Below are positions 34,801-47,100 of a DNA stretch of 64,000 bases, piece after piece. A model generated the notes under the pieces. The model worked only from the letters and a program-made list of their open reading frames with translations. It made no database searches and was not told the origin of the DNA. The DNA is from Dryococelus australis. Its lineage: Eukaryota; Arthropoda; Insecta; Phasmatodea; Phasmatidae. The stretch lies in NCBI GenBank assembly GCA_029891345.1, contig CM056994.1, positions 222,743,991-222,807,990 of the forward strand, written 5' to 3'. A program made the translations under genes and the position numbers. The first letter of the stretch is position 1. Every line of letters starts with the position of its first letter.

Positions 34801-34975
34801 TTTGGTACGCATAGGTGTCGAGTATGGGGGAGGGGAGGATTGTCGCTCCCCTGTGCTGATGACAGTGATTGGTAACTAATTTAGTATGTAATAAGTATTT
34901 GTAGACGCTGTAACCCATTATTTTCAAAAGCTACCATGTTTATAGGCCTCATAACCAAATGTTTCAAATCTTGGC
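31861..34975. other. AT-rich sequence with one 32-bp tandem duplication
   Basis: A 32-bp unit starting AATACTGGCTGCACTTCTAT is directly duplicated (33471-33502 and 33503-33533). A short (GT)n lies at 32910-32926. The region 34260-34560 is GC-richer. No gene was recognised despite open frames at 32528-32761, 32721-33029 and 33271-33492. Confidence 0.4.
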
Positions 34976-34984
34976 CTTCATGAA

Positions 34985-35080
34985 ATAAATATAACGGCGG
35001 ATAAAGAGGGGGCGGATGGTAAGGTAATGGCCTAAAATTGAAGTTGAAAGGGTGTGTAAGTTCGATCCTGGGCACCTCCG
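34985..35080 (+). other. tRNA-like sequence (possible SINE head)
   Basis: An A-box-like ATGGTAAGGTAATGGCC is followed by a B-box-like AAGTTCGATCCTGG at about 35058-35071 and a T-run. Possible old SINE head. A functional tRNA fold is not apparent. Confidence 0.35.
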
Positions 35081-35299
35081 AAGTTTTTTTCCTTTTTTAA
35101 ATTGCGCAATATAAATAGCAAACTACGTAAATATGTTTATTTCGCGTGATTATTTGCCTACATTCAATAAAATAATATTTATTTAGCCACTGCAGTCGGT
35201 CGTCACTTATTCAATCAGTGAAATTGTTTCACGTCACTAATTCAATTAATGACATTTTTTCACTGAAACAATCAGTTGTTTACCACAGATTCGAATTTA

Positions 35300-35505
35300 G
35301 AGTGCAATCAGTGGTCTTCTGGACTCGCATTCGGAAGGACCTGGGTTCAAATTCTGGTCCAGTCATCTTGATTTAGGTTTTCCAAACTTTCCCTAAGTCG
35401 CTATAGGCGAATGTTGGGATGCTTCGTTACTACAGGCCGCAGGCGATTCCTTCTCCGTTCCTGCTTCTATGAGCAACTCACCCCATCTCTAATGACATCA
35501 CTCTC
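35300..35505 (+). mobile_element. tRNA-derived SINE with conserved central domain
   Basis: The B box is GGGTTCAAATTC (about 35343-35354). After it come CATCTTGATTTAGGTTTTCC (35366-35385) and a TTTCCCTAAGTCGCTATAGG stretch, then GATTCCTTCTCCGTTCCTGC. This order (tRNA head, 'ATCTTGATTTAGGTTTTC', 'TTTCCCTAAATCG', a C-rich tail) is that of a SINE group widespread in insects, recalled from memory. A second, shorter copy lies at 53385. Confidence 0.72.
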
Positions 35506-35511
35506 CCACCT

Positions 35512-36019
35512 ACAGGCTGTTCACGGTAAACTGAGCACTTCTTAAGGCCTTGCTTGAATGTTCATTTTAGCTTATTTGTATCCTTTCGCCAATTATTAAC
35601 ACAAAAATTGTCATGTTACTACTGAACAAAGTGTATACATTTCATAGCTCTCCAAAATTAATGTTTCAGGCCTATGCCTACGTTACAGCCTCAGAAACGA
35701 TCATTTTCCGATTACAGATGCAAGGAACGCTTCGTGTATATTCACCATTGTTCGTACTCGACGTCTGAATCTGCGGCAGGTGCAGAGGTTCTTTATTTTA
35801 TAAGCACAACGATTAGTTTGTTTTTCCTAATTATACGCTGGTTTGTGTTAGTTAATTATCTACCACCATAAAAATAATTTGCTTTAACATTATAACTGTT
35901 TTGAGATTAGTACAAGAGTATCATTTGACTGTTGATAGGATACACAATAATCCAAATTAAGTAACGGATATTAAATTTGATGTGGTTTTGTGGCTTTCAA
36001 AGTTCCTCTAAGTGAACAC
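35512..36019 (+). mobile_element. possible MITE with family-A/B-type ends (diverged)
   Basis: CAGGCTGTTCACGGTAAACT begins it. The first 40 bp, including AAGGCCTTGCTT, resemble the left end of the family-A copy at 49888. A candidate opposite end (CTTTCAAAGTTCCTCTAAGT then GAAC) lies at 35994-36017. The 508-bp interior is unlike families A or B. The right end is weak. Confidence 0.4.
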
Positions 36020-37495
36020 TAAGTCACTTCGTAACGAAAAAAAGTCTATGACTTCATTTTCTTATACTATCTCCTCGATTATTTTATATTCTTCTCAATA
36101 GAGGAAATTATACATTAAATATAGAAAACATTAAAAATATATATATGTTTTTCTTGCTTTCTGCTAAAAAGTTTTGGGTAACTTTATTTCTGACGAAATA
36201 GAATAATTAACGTTGATGGCGTGCCGTTTTTATACTCATTTTTGCAAAAAAAAAAAAAATAATAATAATAGTCTAGGTGATAACATACAACCGTAGAGGT
36301 TTTGTGCAGTTCAAAACTCTGTTAAAATTTTCTTCAATGCTTTTTCTTGCTAACAAGCTAGGTTATACTATGGTTCTACAATACTTTCTTCCATGATTTT
36401 GTATCCTTTTATCGAAAACCTGTTAACATTTAACTAGGAATTTTTCGCCTTTTTCCGGAACTTGTGAACATGTATTTCTGATTTAACCATGAGTTTTTAC
36501 TTTTTCGTTTATTCGTTTATAGTTTTTCGCTTTTGAGCCACGTAATGAAAGTGGTTCCGACGTTTATATTGCCACTTTGTTATCTTTCTGGTTTACACAC
36601 CACGGCAAAACAACAAATGACCCTTCCTGATGTTTTATACGACAGCAAATGCTTGCTTACTTTTCACTCCCCAAAACACTGTGTGTCAATATAACTACCA
36701 GTTAAATTTATGCCGTCGGCCATGTCGCCCCGGTGCCATTAACACGTAGCAAACACTCTGACTATACCAGAAACAATGTAATTGCTGGAAATAACAGCAC
36801 AATAACGTGATGCTCCACAGCACCATAGAACAACAACAATGAACTTCCACGGACATTGTACACAACATGCGTGTCAAAAATATTGGAAAAGTGGCGATAG
36901 AGCGTGCGTCGGCCAGAGGGCAAACAAACCTGACAGTGGCTTATACCAATACGGCTGCCAAGCGCACAATTGAAACTAAACATTCAGTGTAAACACCACG
37001 TCTGTCACTTAGTTCGACCAAGAGCGTCCCAGGAGAGTGAAAAATATTTACAATGGAAATAAAGAGTCGAATAAATATTATCTGGCAAGAAACAGTCACT
37101 GCTGTAAGGCCTTATCGTTTCATAATTTGAATTTTAAACTTTTTGTAAGTTAAGAGAAATATTTTCATAATTTTTTTTTTAGGGTGTTCAGATTCTCTTA
37201 TTTCTTAAAAGGACGATTGTAATCTTTTCTGAATTGTAAGCAACGAGAAGAGCCGCGAAAATCAGTAAGAATGACTTATTTTAATGCTTTTTAAAAATAT
37301 TACTACACATTTACTTCAAACTTTTTCTTATATTTGTAACCCACTAACGAGTTTCCTTTCTTTCGGAAAATATTCACACAAAGGTACGTTAAAAACCTTT
37401 AAAGTAGGTTTATAATATGTCGTGTGAAAACGACCCTCAAATAGTGTGAATATGGTGAGTTTATCGCAGAATTTCAGAATTCGGCGTTCGGAGTT
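36020..37495. other. AT-rich sequence, nothing recognised
   Basis: An A-run followed by (AAT)n lies at 36246-36269. Open frames at 36695-36983 on the minus strand have no domain. Confidence 0.4.
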
Positions 37496-37640
37496 GTGTA
37501 CAATTCTGGAATTTTCCCGTTTTTTCCCTCAGAATTTCCCGTCTTCCCTCAGAATTTCCCGTTTTCCCCCTTGAAATCGGTCTTTTCGCTAAAAATTTCC
37601 CTTTTTCTTCAAAATTGTCGGCTTTTCCCTTAAGCGCCGA
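37495..37640. repeat. degenerate pyrimidine array (TTTCCCTCAGAA-like units)
   Basis: Irregular repeats of TTTTCCCTCAGAATTTCCCG-like units of about 18-20 bp. A similar array lies at 58535-58650 and a weaker one at 11690-11770. Confidence 0.6.
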
Positions 37641-38219
37641 GTCCCCATTTGCAAGAACGAGTCCCCGAAAGACAGTTTTCGAGCCATTTGAAGCATTTGG
37701 GGCTCACTTATTTTACCCGCAGGCCTCCCTCCATCCCTCTCACCACACCCCTAGCTAAGTCACCTCACCTCCTTCCTACCACCCAATCATAACATTAAGA
37801 AAAATCACAAAAGTCTAAAAAAAAAATTCTAAAGAAAATTGAACATTATTTACCTCACATTCATCCCACCAGCCTCACCTCTCCCTCCCCCCTACTCTAC
37901 CCCTCTGACAGTTATTATAAAAAGTCACAAAAATATTCTAAAAATCAAGGAACCTACAACATTAGACCCCTTTCCCTTGCCTCCCCCCCAAAAAAAATTA
38001 GGACTCCTAACTGTTACTAAAAGCACCGACCGCCCCCTTCCCGCTGCTGTAAAACCTCATCCCCCACTTCTCTTGCGGGTCAGGTCTAGCTCAACCTTCA
38101 CCCTCCTCGCTCCAAGCCTGTTGCGTCCAACATGATGAAAATGTATTACAATATTATTCCACTCAAGTGTCTAACCAGAACCCTTAGCTATATACTCCTC
38201 TTCTTCACGACTAAGTTTT
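37641..38219. other. C-rich, low-complexity sequence
   Basis: Pyrimidine-biased DNA with CCCTCCC-type runs. The Pro-rich frame at 37839-38135 reflects composition. Confidence 0.4.
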
Positions 38220-38470
38220 TCTTATTCCTCCGCACCAATCCGCAACAAATCATCCGCACCAGTGCGCACCAATCCTCGAAAACCCTGCACACCAATACGC
38301 ACCAATCCTCAACTATCCTACAACTCCGTACCAATCATCACCAATCCTCCGCACCAATCCTCAACAATCCTGCGTAATCCTCCGCATCATTCCCCACCAA
38401 TCCTTCGCAATCCTCACCAATTTTCACCAATCCTTCGGTCAATCCCAATCCCTCGTTCGTTCCTTCGATC
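38220..38470. repeat. degenerate minisatellite of CACCAATCCTC-like units
   Basis: Around 18-20 irregular units of 9-12 bp resembling CGCACCAATCCT. Overlapping open frames (38132-38377, 38262-38576) reading Asn-Pro-His-rich peptides are shadows of the array. Confidence 0.8.
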
Positions 38471-38876
38471 AGTCCTTCTGTTTTTACCTCCCCCACACCC
38501 CATACATATATACATTACATTCAATCACCATCTCCAAAGTTTGTACATGTTGACTGAATTAATGTTTTGTATATAGTCCACTATCTATGCATTGTTGTAC
38601 TTAAAGTCTTCATTAATATTCTGTATGTGGATCATTACCTTAATATTTGAGGCGATAATGTAGGTCGCGGCTCCATGATAGTTGAGGTCAAGGGCAGACC
38701 TTCGTATTCGCAATTCATCTTCACTGTATAGAGAGAGAATGCTCCATAACTTCCCAATGTTTGAACAACTACTAAGGTATCAGCATGCATCGCAGCTCTG
38801 TATATACTTTCTCCTATTACTCGCAAAACGCCGTCCGATGTTTTCTAATACAGAGAGAAAATTCATCTTTTTTAAA
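38471..38876. other. unassigned sequence
   Basis: The last 80 bp (AAACGCCGTCCGATG and following) may be the end of one more unit of the adjoining 275-bp array. Otherwise nothing was recognised. Confidence 0.35.
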
Positions 38877-39600
38877 TAGTTTCGGGCTTCGAACTCGGTT
38901 CCCTACGCCATATCTGACAGTTATCAGATTGCTTAAAAATTTGTACTTGTTGCGCATGAATACTTAACAGTGCACGAACTGCGCTAATAAGCTTAAAAAA
39001 CTTGCACTATTAATATAATTTCAAAACACATACTTCATCCCGACTCCCGGATAATTCTTCTATACCATATATTTCACCTTATATTTTCTTCCATCATTAG
39101 GCAAAATCACCCAATTTTTATAAGTCGGAAAGAAATTATTATTTAATAGTTTCAGGTCTCGAACTCAGGCCCCTGCACTTTGTCTAACCGGCCGATATTG
39201 CTTAAACATGTATATCGGGTGCACGTAATCAGCCAGAAGATCGCGCACGAACCTCACTGATAAGCATCAAACACTTGCGTCATTAATCGAGTAGCGAACC
39301 ACTTATTTCATTCCAACCCCTTAATTTCTTTCCTAAAACTTTCATTTCGCCTTCATTATTCCTGAAATATTCTCCCATCACTGGGTAAAAACAGCAAATG
39401 GTTTCTAAGTCCGATAGAAAATTTATATTTTTATGGTTTCGAGTCTCAAACTAGAGGCCCTATGACATGCCTAAACGATGCATATTGCTTAGATATTTAT
39501 AATGAGCGTGTATGAGAGCATAATTAGTCAGAAAATAGCGTACAAAATTCAATAAAATATTATCCAATGCACAGGTCGGTATTCGAACTGTGGTTCATAT
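38877..39600 (-). repeat. old tandem array, about 275-bp units with tRNA-like B boxes
   Basis: Units start near 38877, 39147 and 39432 (spacing 270 and 285 bp) with TAGTTTCGGGCTTCGAACTC-like sequence. Shared landmarks in order are: TTCGAACTCGG, ATTGCTTAAA, a GTGCACG/GCGCACGAAC block, TTTCATCCCGAC-like, TTTCACCTTA, and CACCCAATTTTTATAAGTCG-like. Each start contains a minus-strand polymerase III B-box-like string (GAGTTCGAAGCCC). Identity is low, so the duplication is old. The last unit is partial. Confidence 0.65.
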
Positions 39601-39904
39601 AACACCATATATCATCTTTATCCTTTGTACAAAATTTGTCTAACAGCCTAATTTTTAATTTTAATACACCGTACATTAATACCGTCTTTGGCGATCATTT
39701 TGTTACGTCATGGCGGGCATCTTTGTTATCCTTGTCCCAAAACTAACATAAGCCCACTACTGGCTTTTCATTATTTGCACAGTCACTCTGTTTATTGCCC
39801 GTCATTCTAAATGTGTCACACACGTATCCAGTTCAACAGTTTCGTCCAGCAGACTCACTCTCCACTGTAACGGTTTTTTTCCTCCTAACCTACCCTATTT
39901 CTAA
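39601..39904. other. unassigned sequence
   Basis: Nothing recognised. Confidence 0.3.
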
Positions 39905-40250
39905 GTGTTAAGTGTAAGCCCGAGGTAGGAATGGGAGCTAATCGCGTCTCAGGGCGAACGCCTTGCGCCTACAAGGGAAGGAAGTCATGAAAGGAGACAT
40001 GCATCGCGGCAGAGAGGGATTGGGCAGCCATGGCTACCTCCCTGAGTGTACCTATAGTTAACCTATAACTAAGAATAGAAAAGCAAAAACCGGTATAGGA
40101 ACAGTAAAAACCCTTCCGACAGAAAATAATTTGAAATAAATGCATGTAATTAAAAAAATGCTACAGGAAACGAGTGTGTGGAAACATGCTGTTTATTAGT
40201 GGGGAAGAAAGACTAATAGAGATGGGGCATTGCTTCTTAGAATGTTATTA
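39905..40250 (+). repeat. dispersed repeat family H, copy 1
   Basis: It aligns along about 345 bp with the reverse complement of 48175-48550. Shared blocks include AAGTGTTAAGTG, CGCCTACAAGG, GAAACATGCATC-like, GATTGGGCAGCCATGG, CTACCTCCCT and ATGCTACAGGAAAC. Non-coding here. It could be the 3' part of a LINE or a SINE body. The ends are not defined. Confidence 0.65.
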
Positions 40251-41854
40251 ACTGGCGCTGGCTTAACCAGCGTGATGCTTGCACATCACTCTGATGAGGG
40301 AAGCGGCGCTATTGGGCCTCTTCCCCCTGAATCCCCAGTAGATCCTGAAAAACTAAAATAAAAATAAATGAGCTGCCAGTAAGTGGTAGCAGTGCTAATA
40401 TACCTACTGGCTTTTACAGATACCGAAAGAGATGGTAAGCCTGTAGGAACGGAAAATTAATAACTAACCTAAATAACTTATAACTAACGTATGTCCTCGG
40501 GGGCATATTATGTGTTATGCTGTGCTACCTAGCCATGGTCTGTAACAGAGTATTTTTTCAACCATGATGCTACGAGTGCACGGAGCTTCGCTGGGAGGCT
40601 TTCGCCAGCTGTTGCAGAGAACACACTATCTCCACAAGCCTGTGCAGTCATTTGCAGATTAACTGGCCAGAGGCTGCCTTGGAATCAGCAGTACATACAT
40701 ACCTACAGCTGGTTGGAGTGATCTCCGCTGTAACGACACTCGCAGTCCGCAGACTTTACTGTCGCTGTCCCTCGTCGCTTTACTGGCTCGCAGTTTCACT
40801 GTCTTCGCACATCCACCGCTTAACGTCGCGCATTCCTCCGAAATCTAAACTCTTGGCTCGGAGGCCCTTCATAGCTTAAATAATCTCGCTGGTTCGATCT
40901 GAAGGGTTCCCCGCGCCTCGAGTCTCACAGAGAGAGGCTAGGAAACTGACCAGAACATTCTTGTAACGATAACCCCATCGATGCAACCCTTTCAACGACC
41001 GGAGTGCACGATCCCAGATAAACTTATCGCGGCGGTGTAAATCTCCGCGCGCTCCTTGGGTTACCGCTCGCCTCTGACACACTGATTCGCTCACTCGAGC
41101 AGGATGGATGCAGATCAGCAAGCAGGTTATAATATATTAGTACCTGAATACGTGTTTATTCAGTTTTAGCCAACGCAAACAAACTGCTTTGCGATCTCAA
41201 AAGGAGCACAAAAGACAATATATTATTCTCTGGTGATTTTGGAGATAGTGTAAGAGAATAACATTACCGCTGAAACAAAAGCCATGGAACAAAAAATACA
41301 AAACGATGAGACTGAAAATCCTCGGCAGACTTATCTTTTGTCTTTAGCACGTGTTCTCAACACTGGCTCGCATATTGCTACAACAATGATCGAATTCGTA
41401 TGTTCAAACAGAACGCGCCGATGTTTACGTTTGGTGTATAACAAAGCCACATAAAAAAAAAAAAAAAAAGAATATCATGCGTAATTTGGTTATGTCGAAA
41501 TTATATATTACAATGTTGTCGTCAGACGAAATGTATAGACACTTAAAAGCACTTAATTATGTAAATATTTACTTTACCAGTGTCGACTTTTGACATTCTT
41601 AATGGAAAACAAAAACAGCACTTCAGCGTTATAGCACAGAAATGGTTACTGCGCAACTGGCATGCGCGAAAAAAAAAAGTAAAACTGGATATAAAGACGC
41701 CGTAAAAATTATACAGAACCACATAATGTGAATTTGGGGGGGAAAAATCATAATTGTGATGGTTTTTGCCTATTAGTGCAGCATATTTAAGTGTTAAAGG
41801 CGCATTAAACAACTTCATTTATAGCGTATGGAGGATTTTCTAAACAACGTCCAA
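40251..41854. other. unassigned sequence, GC-rich in the middle
   Basis: 40560-41110 is GC-richer but shows no domain on either strand (open frames 40652-40879, 40876-41121). An A-run lies at 41453-41469. Confidence 0.35.
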
Positions 41855-42023
41855 TATCGAGAGATAGACAGCGATAGACAGAGAGAGACAGAGAGACAGA
41901 CAGAGAAACAGACACACAGAGAGACAGAAAGACAGACAGAGGAACAGAGACAGACAGAGGCACAGAGAGACATAGACCAAGACAGATAGACAGACAGAGA
42001 CACCGAGATACAGGCAGAGACAC

Positions 42024-42083
<60 letters not shown>

Positions 42084-42086
42084 AGA
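41855..42086. repeat. GACA/GA simple-sequence region
   Basis: Irregular GACAGA, GACAGACAGAGA motifs grade into pure (GA)n at 42030-42074. Ser/Leu-rich minus-strand open frames (41805-42172) are artefacts of it. Confidence 0.97.
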
Positions 42087-43230
42087 CGTAAATAACTAAA
42101 CTTTGGACAGTTTTTGCAATTTTTGCAGTTATAATCTAAGAAATGTGCACATGAAATATTTCGTTTTGACAAATTTTTTTCAGCACGTTAAGAGATTGTG
42201 CTCTGGAACACGTGAGATGAAAAGCTGTTGCCTGAACTGACTCAGTTCGCTAAACAACTGTGTGCCGTGTGTATAAAGCGACTGTTTTTTTAAGCATTGA
42301 AGGTACTTTGCTGCATCGTAAATGTCGGTTGTATCCATAAATATATTACTAACAAATCAGCAAAATGAAAATAATATAAATGCTGGTGAATGCGAGAACA
42401 TTTATTTTTTGCTAAACTGAGTGTCCCTTCATGGTTTGGTTACAAGCCCGTTCTGGCGTCACTCCATCGTTCCTAAATGTCTCGCTTCTATAAATAATCC
42501 CGAACAGCCGTAGTTTTGTTCGACGTAGTCACGCACAGTTACCCTCCTAAGTAATTTAGTCTAATTACGTTATCATCAACTCACCACCTAATTTATACTT
42601 AATTATTTAAAAAGGTGATTCTAGTTTTCTGATTTGTAACTGCCTGGCAATAGAAATATCTCTTACTTTAACTACTACAATTTAGGTGTTAAAATTTTTA
42701 CACAGGTCACCTTGCTCATTTTCTAAATTATTCAACCACCATTTTCCTTAAATGAGCGTTTTGTATATTTTCTAGAAATATAATATAACGACACTCGTAA
42801 ATATAAAATATAACTTACAAGGAAAACAAAACAAAAATATTGTGGGACAACGGAAGACCTCGTCATCACACAATTGTCATATTTTTCCATCAGGAACTTC
42901 CTCAGCCCTCAAGAAGTAATAAGATCTGTGAATTGAACACGAAGTGTGAACAAAATGTTGGACTTTTCGGGTTGTTTAGTTGTATTCTAATAATTTCAAG
43001 TCAAATCATTTCCATAAACGTGGCAGTACATTCCGTATCGATTGACTTTCATTCTACAAAGCTTCCTTTTGTATTATGGTCACAGTTCTGTAGCAGCCCG
43101 GTGGTCCATTCCCCCTTCTCCTTCAACGTATTGTCAACTTACAGCAGTTTGCCTGACTCATCCGACGGCAATCAGGTTGGTTCATCGTAGAATGACGTTC
43201 TGTGTGGGGGTGGAGGGGAAGTGAAGTGAA
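42087..43230. other. AT-rich sequence, nothing recognised
   Basis: The open frame at 42840-43190 (116 codons) has no domain and no splice context I can defend. Confidence 0.4.
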
Positions 43231-43470
43231 GAGATTTGGGCGGCTGTCAACAAGATCTTGAGCCGATGAAGGTGATCGAGGTGAGTATGGAGCAGCGTCG
43301 GAATGAAAGGGTGAGTGAAAAGGGACATCCCCGAGAAAACCCGCCGCCAAGCGGCATCGTCCGGCACAATTCCCACTTGCGAAAATCCGGGAGTGACCCG
43401 GCCGGGGATTGAACGCGGTTCGCCTCGGTGGGAGGCGAGTATATTAACCGCTCAGCCATCTTGGTGCCGA
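43231..43470 (-). mobile_element. tRNA-derived SINE, family S1 (best copy)
   Basis: The head is on the minus strand, with A box TGGCTGAGCGGTTAATATAC and B box GTTCAATCCCCGG. The body runs to about 43231. It aligns end to end with the copy at 12522. Overlapping shadow frames occur on both strands. Confidence 0.87.
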
Positions 43471-44129
43471 GAAGTTGGTGATATAACCGCTTAAAAGGAT
43501 ATGATTGATTATAAAACCTTTTACTTAATTGACATTTAACTGGGGCAAACTCAACTCAGCGCTCTACTGACTGATGATTGGTCAGCTATGAACGTTGTAC
43601 TGTACAGCAACTGTAATAGTAGGACTGTGATGAGTGATAATAGAGACCAACAGAAGCTTTGTTCCTACAATAAGCGACTCACTTCTAACTTGTCTTGACT
43701 GCCTGTAACTTTGTGCAGTCCTTACAGTGTTAAGACGTGGAGGGAGCTCCTTGTCTTGCATTGCTGCCAACTTTAGATACAGGCAGATAAGTTTGTGGAG
43801 GTTAATTTCTGAACTGCCCAGCTAACCGTGAAATTAGCTGTACCGAAGCGATGGCCTCGGAAACTGGTACATTAAAAGTTGGCCGTCGACATTGTGAATA
43901 ATAAAATGAGGTTTCGCTTGTAAGGCACAGGCAACGGAATGAAAGGATAGGAGGGAGCGGGAGTGAGCCATGAAACCTCCATCAGCCACCAGTGACGCGA
44001 TCACAACGTCCGCCATGTTACCGCGGGGGTGAGGGGTCGGGGCGACGCAGCCGCCAGTCCCTGACAACTTGGCGATACGCGAGAGCAACATTGCTGGTCG
44101 GTGTCGTGTGAAAGCAGCAGAATCGGTGC
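43471..44129. other. unassigned sequence
   Basis: Moderately GC-rich at 43900-44110. Minus-strand open frame 43834-44169 has no recognised domain and runs into the next MITE. Confidence 0.35.
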
Positions 44130-44574
44130 TAAAAGTTGTTCGCGATAAAGTGAGCATTTTTAAAAGCAACCTTGGAAAAAATCACAGCCCCTGCTCTGCA
44201 TATATTTTTTAACGGGCTCCCTAAGTGGCATGCGCCCAGTAAAGTTGGTAACGATGTATGTGAAGTATTAGTTCCGTATCTTAACGTCGAATAAAAAGTG
44301 TCAGGCAACCATTTCTGATAATTAAATTATTTCTTTCGCTTTCTGTATTTTTTTGTTTGTTTTTAATGCGTCGAAGTGTGAAAATGAATAGATTTGTGCA
44401 ATATTTACTTTTCTAATAATTTCACAGTTTCGCTTGACCGACGCATGGATAAAGTGATGGGGCCCTCGACAATGTTAATCTACATAGAGCTGGAGAATAC
44501 AGAACGTGCATACAAGCAGATCTTAATCTGGGCTTTCAAAAGTAGGCCTACTCATTTTATCGTGAATAGCATAT
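44130..44574 (+). mobile_element. family-A MITE (445 bp)
   Basis: Starts TAAAAGTTGTTCGCGATAAA and ends TTATCGTGAATAGCATA. Complete interior with small insertions, for example in the T-rich stretch near 44345-44365 and at GTAGGCCTACTC near the 3' end. Confidence 0.9.
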
Positions 44575-45645
44575 AGAGACATTTCACAGCCTGTTACAAT
44601 ATGTACAGCCCATTTTTAAAATGAAAAATAACGGCTGTCTTCACCAAGGATTGATGCAAGAAGTAGTGTGTGTGGGGGTTACATAGAACATGACCTTCCT
44701 GCCTGAAACTCGTACTTTGACATGAAAGTGTCGAGTGAATGTTTTTAAAAGTAAACTGAAACTGTATCATAATTGTTTGAAACGCGAATTCAATGTGATG
44801 AATTCAACACTATTTCCTAAAATTATGATATGACAGTTGCTCTTCTCCCATACCATAGCTCGAAAGTATACACATGCACCTGCACAACAGGGATGTGAAA
44901 AATCTCCCCCCCCCCCCCCCCCTCATAACCCTTCACAAGCAACTGAATGTCTAGATCTGTTACTGGTCACTATGATCTTGTGTTATTTCAAGGAGTCTGT
45001 TCAATTATTTGTTACGGGCGATGGCATCAGCAGTGAGCCAATTCTCAAGTTTTTATTTCTTATTCATGGAAACCGTGTTATTGACGATTGTGATATGGCA
45101 AGTCTGCAACCTTGATGCTGTTTAATTATGCAACAAAAAATTTAAGCTAATTATTTTGTGTTTATCAAGTCGTGCTTATGTGTATATCAAGCAGTGCATA
45201 TTGTAGTCATCATTATAGCCTTTAAGCAGATCTTAATGGGCAGTGGTATTATCGTAGTGCTTTATGGCAAAATTAAATTAATTAAACAATTGCTTATTCT
45301 TTATTTTATTTTTTCATTAATATAGCTACTTGGAAATTTAGCTTATGCGTATAATATCAAATAATGCCCATGTCGTTCCTACCAAATTTTATATTCAAGT
45401 AAGGCTGCTGACTACATATTAAATTTACATGCATTAGGCACAATGGAAGAAGTGATAATCGGAATGCCAATTTGAATTAAACCTGATATTTATGTCAGCA
45501 ATAGAACCACCGAAATATTTTATTTATAACTGTAGTTTTCATTTCCAGTTTTGCGAAGTAGGCTACTGTATTATGATAACGGACCCAGAAAAATATTAGC
45601 ATATAGAAAATTATACGGAAGTTACTACACATTCATTTATAGATT

Positions 45646-45686
<41 letters not shown>

Positions 45687-46130
45687 CTACATTTACTTTC
45701 AAAATATAGGCATTTATTATCTTTGATAAGCTCTGGAACCTTAAAACAGTTGTAAATCAAACTTGGTACTCGTCAGTACCTTTCATTGAAACATATTCTT
45801 CATGGCATAGTGGAACAGTATTTGCAGTTTGGTTATTTATTAGTTACTTGATTTGAGGTTTTCCATTTTAAGTGTTTTGTAATAATAACCTATGGGAATT
45901 TATAAATGCATCATATATTTACAAATTATTAAATCAGCGTAATAATATTGTGCAATAAAGAAGTGACGTCGATTATATGATAACACGGAAGTTTAAAACA
46001 CTTGTACACCCATTTACCTGGACAAAAAAAATGAAGAGCGCAATACCGATTTCTTTGTCAGCAGTTAGGCGCTTCTTAGGCTGCTGTCACACAGTCAAAT
46101 ATTTCTGTCTAATTGCTTCATAAAGGCTGT
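44575..46130. other. AT-rich sequence with poly-C and (AT)n
   Basis: Poly-C at 44907-44922 and (AT)n at 45650-45683. No gene or transposon was recognised. Confidence 0.45.
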
Positions 46131-46532
46131 TCACGATAAAGTGAGCACTTTTGAAATCAACCTTAGAAACAGTCACTACCCCGACCTGCATATATGTTAA
46201 GGGCGCACAGAGTGACATGCTCCCAGTAAAGTTGGTTACGATGAATTGAAAGTAGTTCCATATCTTAACGTCAAATAAAAAGTGTTATGTAACCATTTAA
46301 AATTGATTTAAATAATTTCTTTCACTTTCTGTTTTTTAAATTCATCGACGTGTAAAAATGAGCAGGTCTGCAAAATATTTACTTTCCTAATAACTCTACA
46401 GCTTCAATTGACCGACGCATGAATAAAGTGATGAGGCACATGGCAATGATGATTTTACATAAGGCGGAACACACATACACGTAGATCTTAAGCAGGGTTT
46501 TCAAAAGTGCTCATTTTACCGTGAATGGTCTA
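46131..46532 (+). mobile_element. family-A MITE (402 bp)
   Basis: Starts TAAAGGCTGTTCACGATAAA and ends CATTTTACCGTGAATGGTCTA. Full family-A interior. It directly precedes the second copy of family G. Confidence 0.9.
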
Positions 46533-46549
46533 TAATAAGTTGGAACGTT

Positions 46550-47100
46550 GTGACGCAGCCGAAACTTCAAGTACGCCATCATGTTTGAAGGCTCGAGTTT
46601 CCATCAGACATTTTGTGTATCCGTTAGGTCCGAAAATTTCATTGATATTTGAAGAGTTCTGCCTATGAGAGCCCTGCAAATAACAAACGGTTATTTCTGA
46701 CGCCACTTAACTATAAAATTGCTACCAATGACTAGAAACGAAATAAGGTTATAGAGATAAGGTTATTGAGATAATTCATTTACATTAAGGCACAAATGCT
46801 GTTGGAAGTATACACTAAGCAATAATAGTACAAAATCGAAGGTAATATACTTCTCCGCGCAGAAAATATCTACGGTAAATAAATTCACTGTTCAATTTAG
46901 ATGTGAAAATAAATCACGAGATTCTCAATATAACATTCTGCAATGGGCTGCATGGTTACACGATAGTAGTGTCCCGCTTTGAAAATGATGTTTAAATAAA
47001 ACTTTGAGTAGATACTTCAAATGACTAGCAGTGACAGATATTTAAACATATTAAAAACCATTTTACTAAATAATTTTGAGGGGGAAAAGTTTACGGCTGC
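46550..47100. repeat. family-G repeat, copy 2 (diverged)
   Basis: It follows the order of the 5716-6409 element: 'TTTCCATCAGACATTTT', 'ACTAGAAACGAAATAAGGTT', 'CACAAATGCTGTT', an ATAAATT-rich part, 'GGGCTGCATGG' and 'TTTTGAGGGGGAAAAGTTT'. The characteristic TGTCACACTGTCA ends are not evident. Old relative. Confidence 0.5.

Noticed and set aside
38220-38470. CRISPR-like array
   Set aside because: Units are short and irregular, with no constant repeat and unique spacers, and the sequence is eukaryotic.
41805-42172. Ser/Leu/Cys-rich open frames in three minus-strand frames
   Set aside because: Products of the GACA/GA simple repeat.
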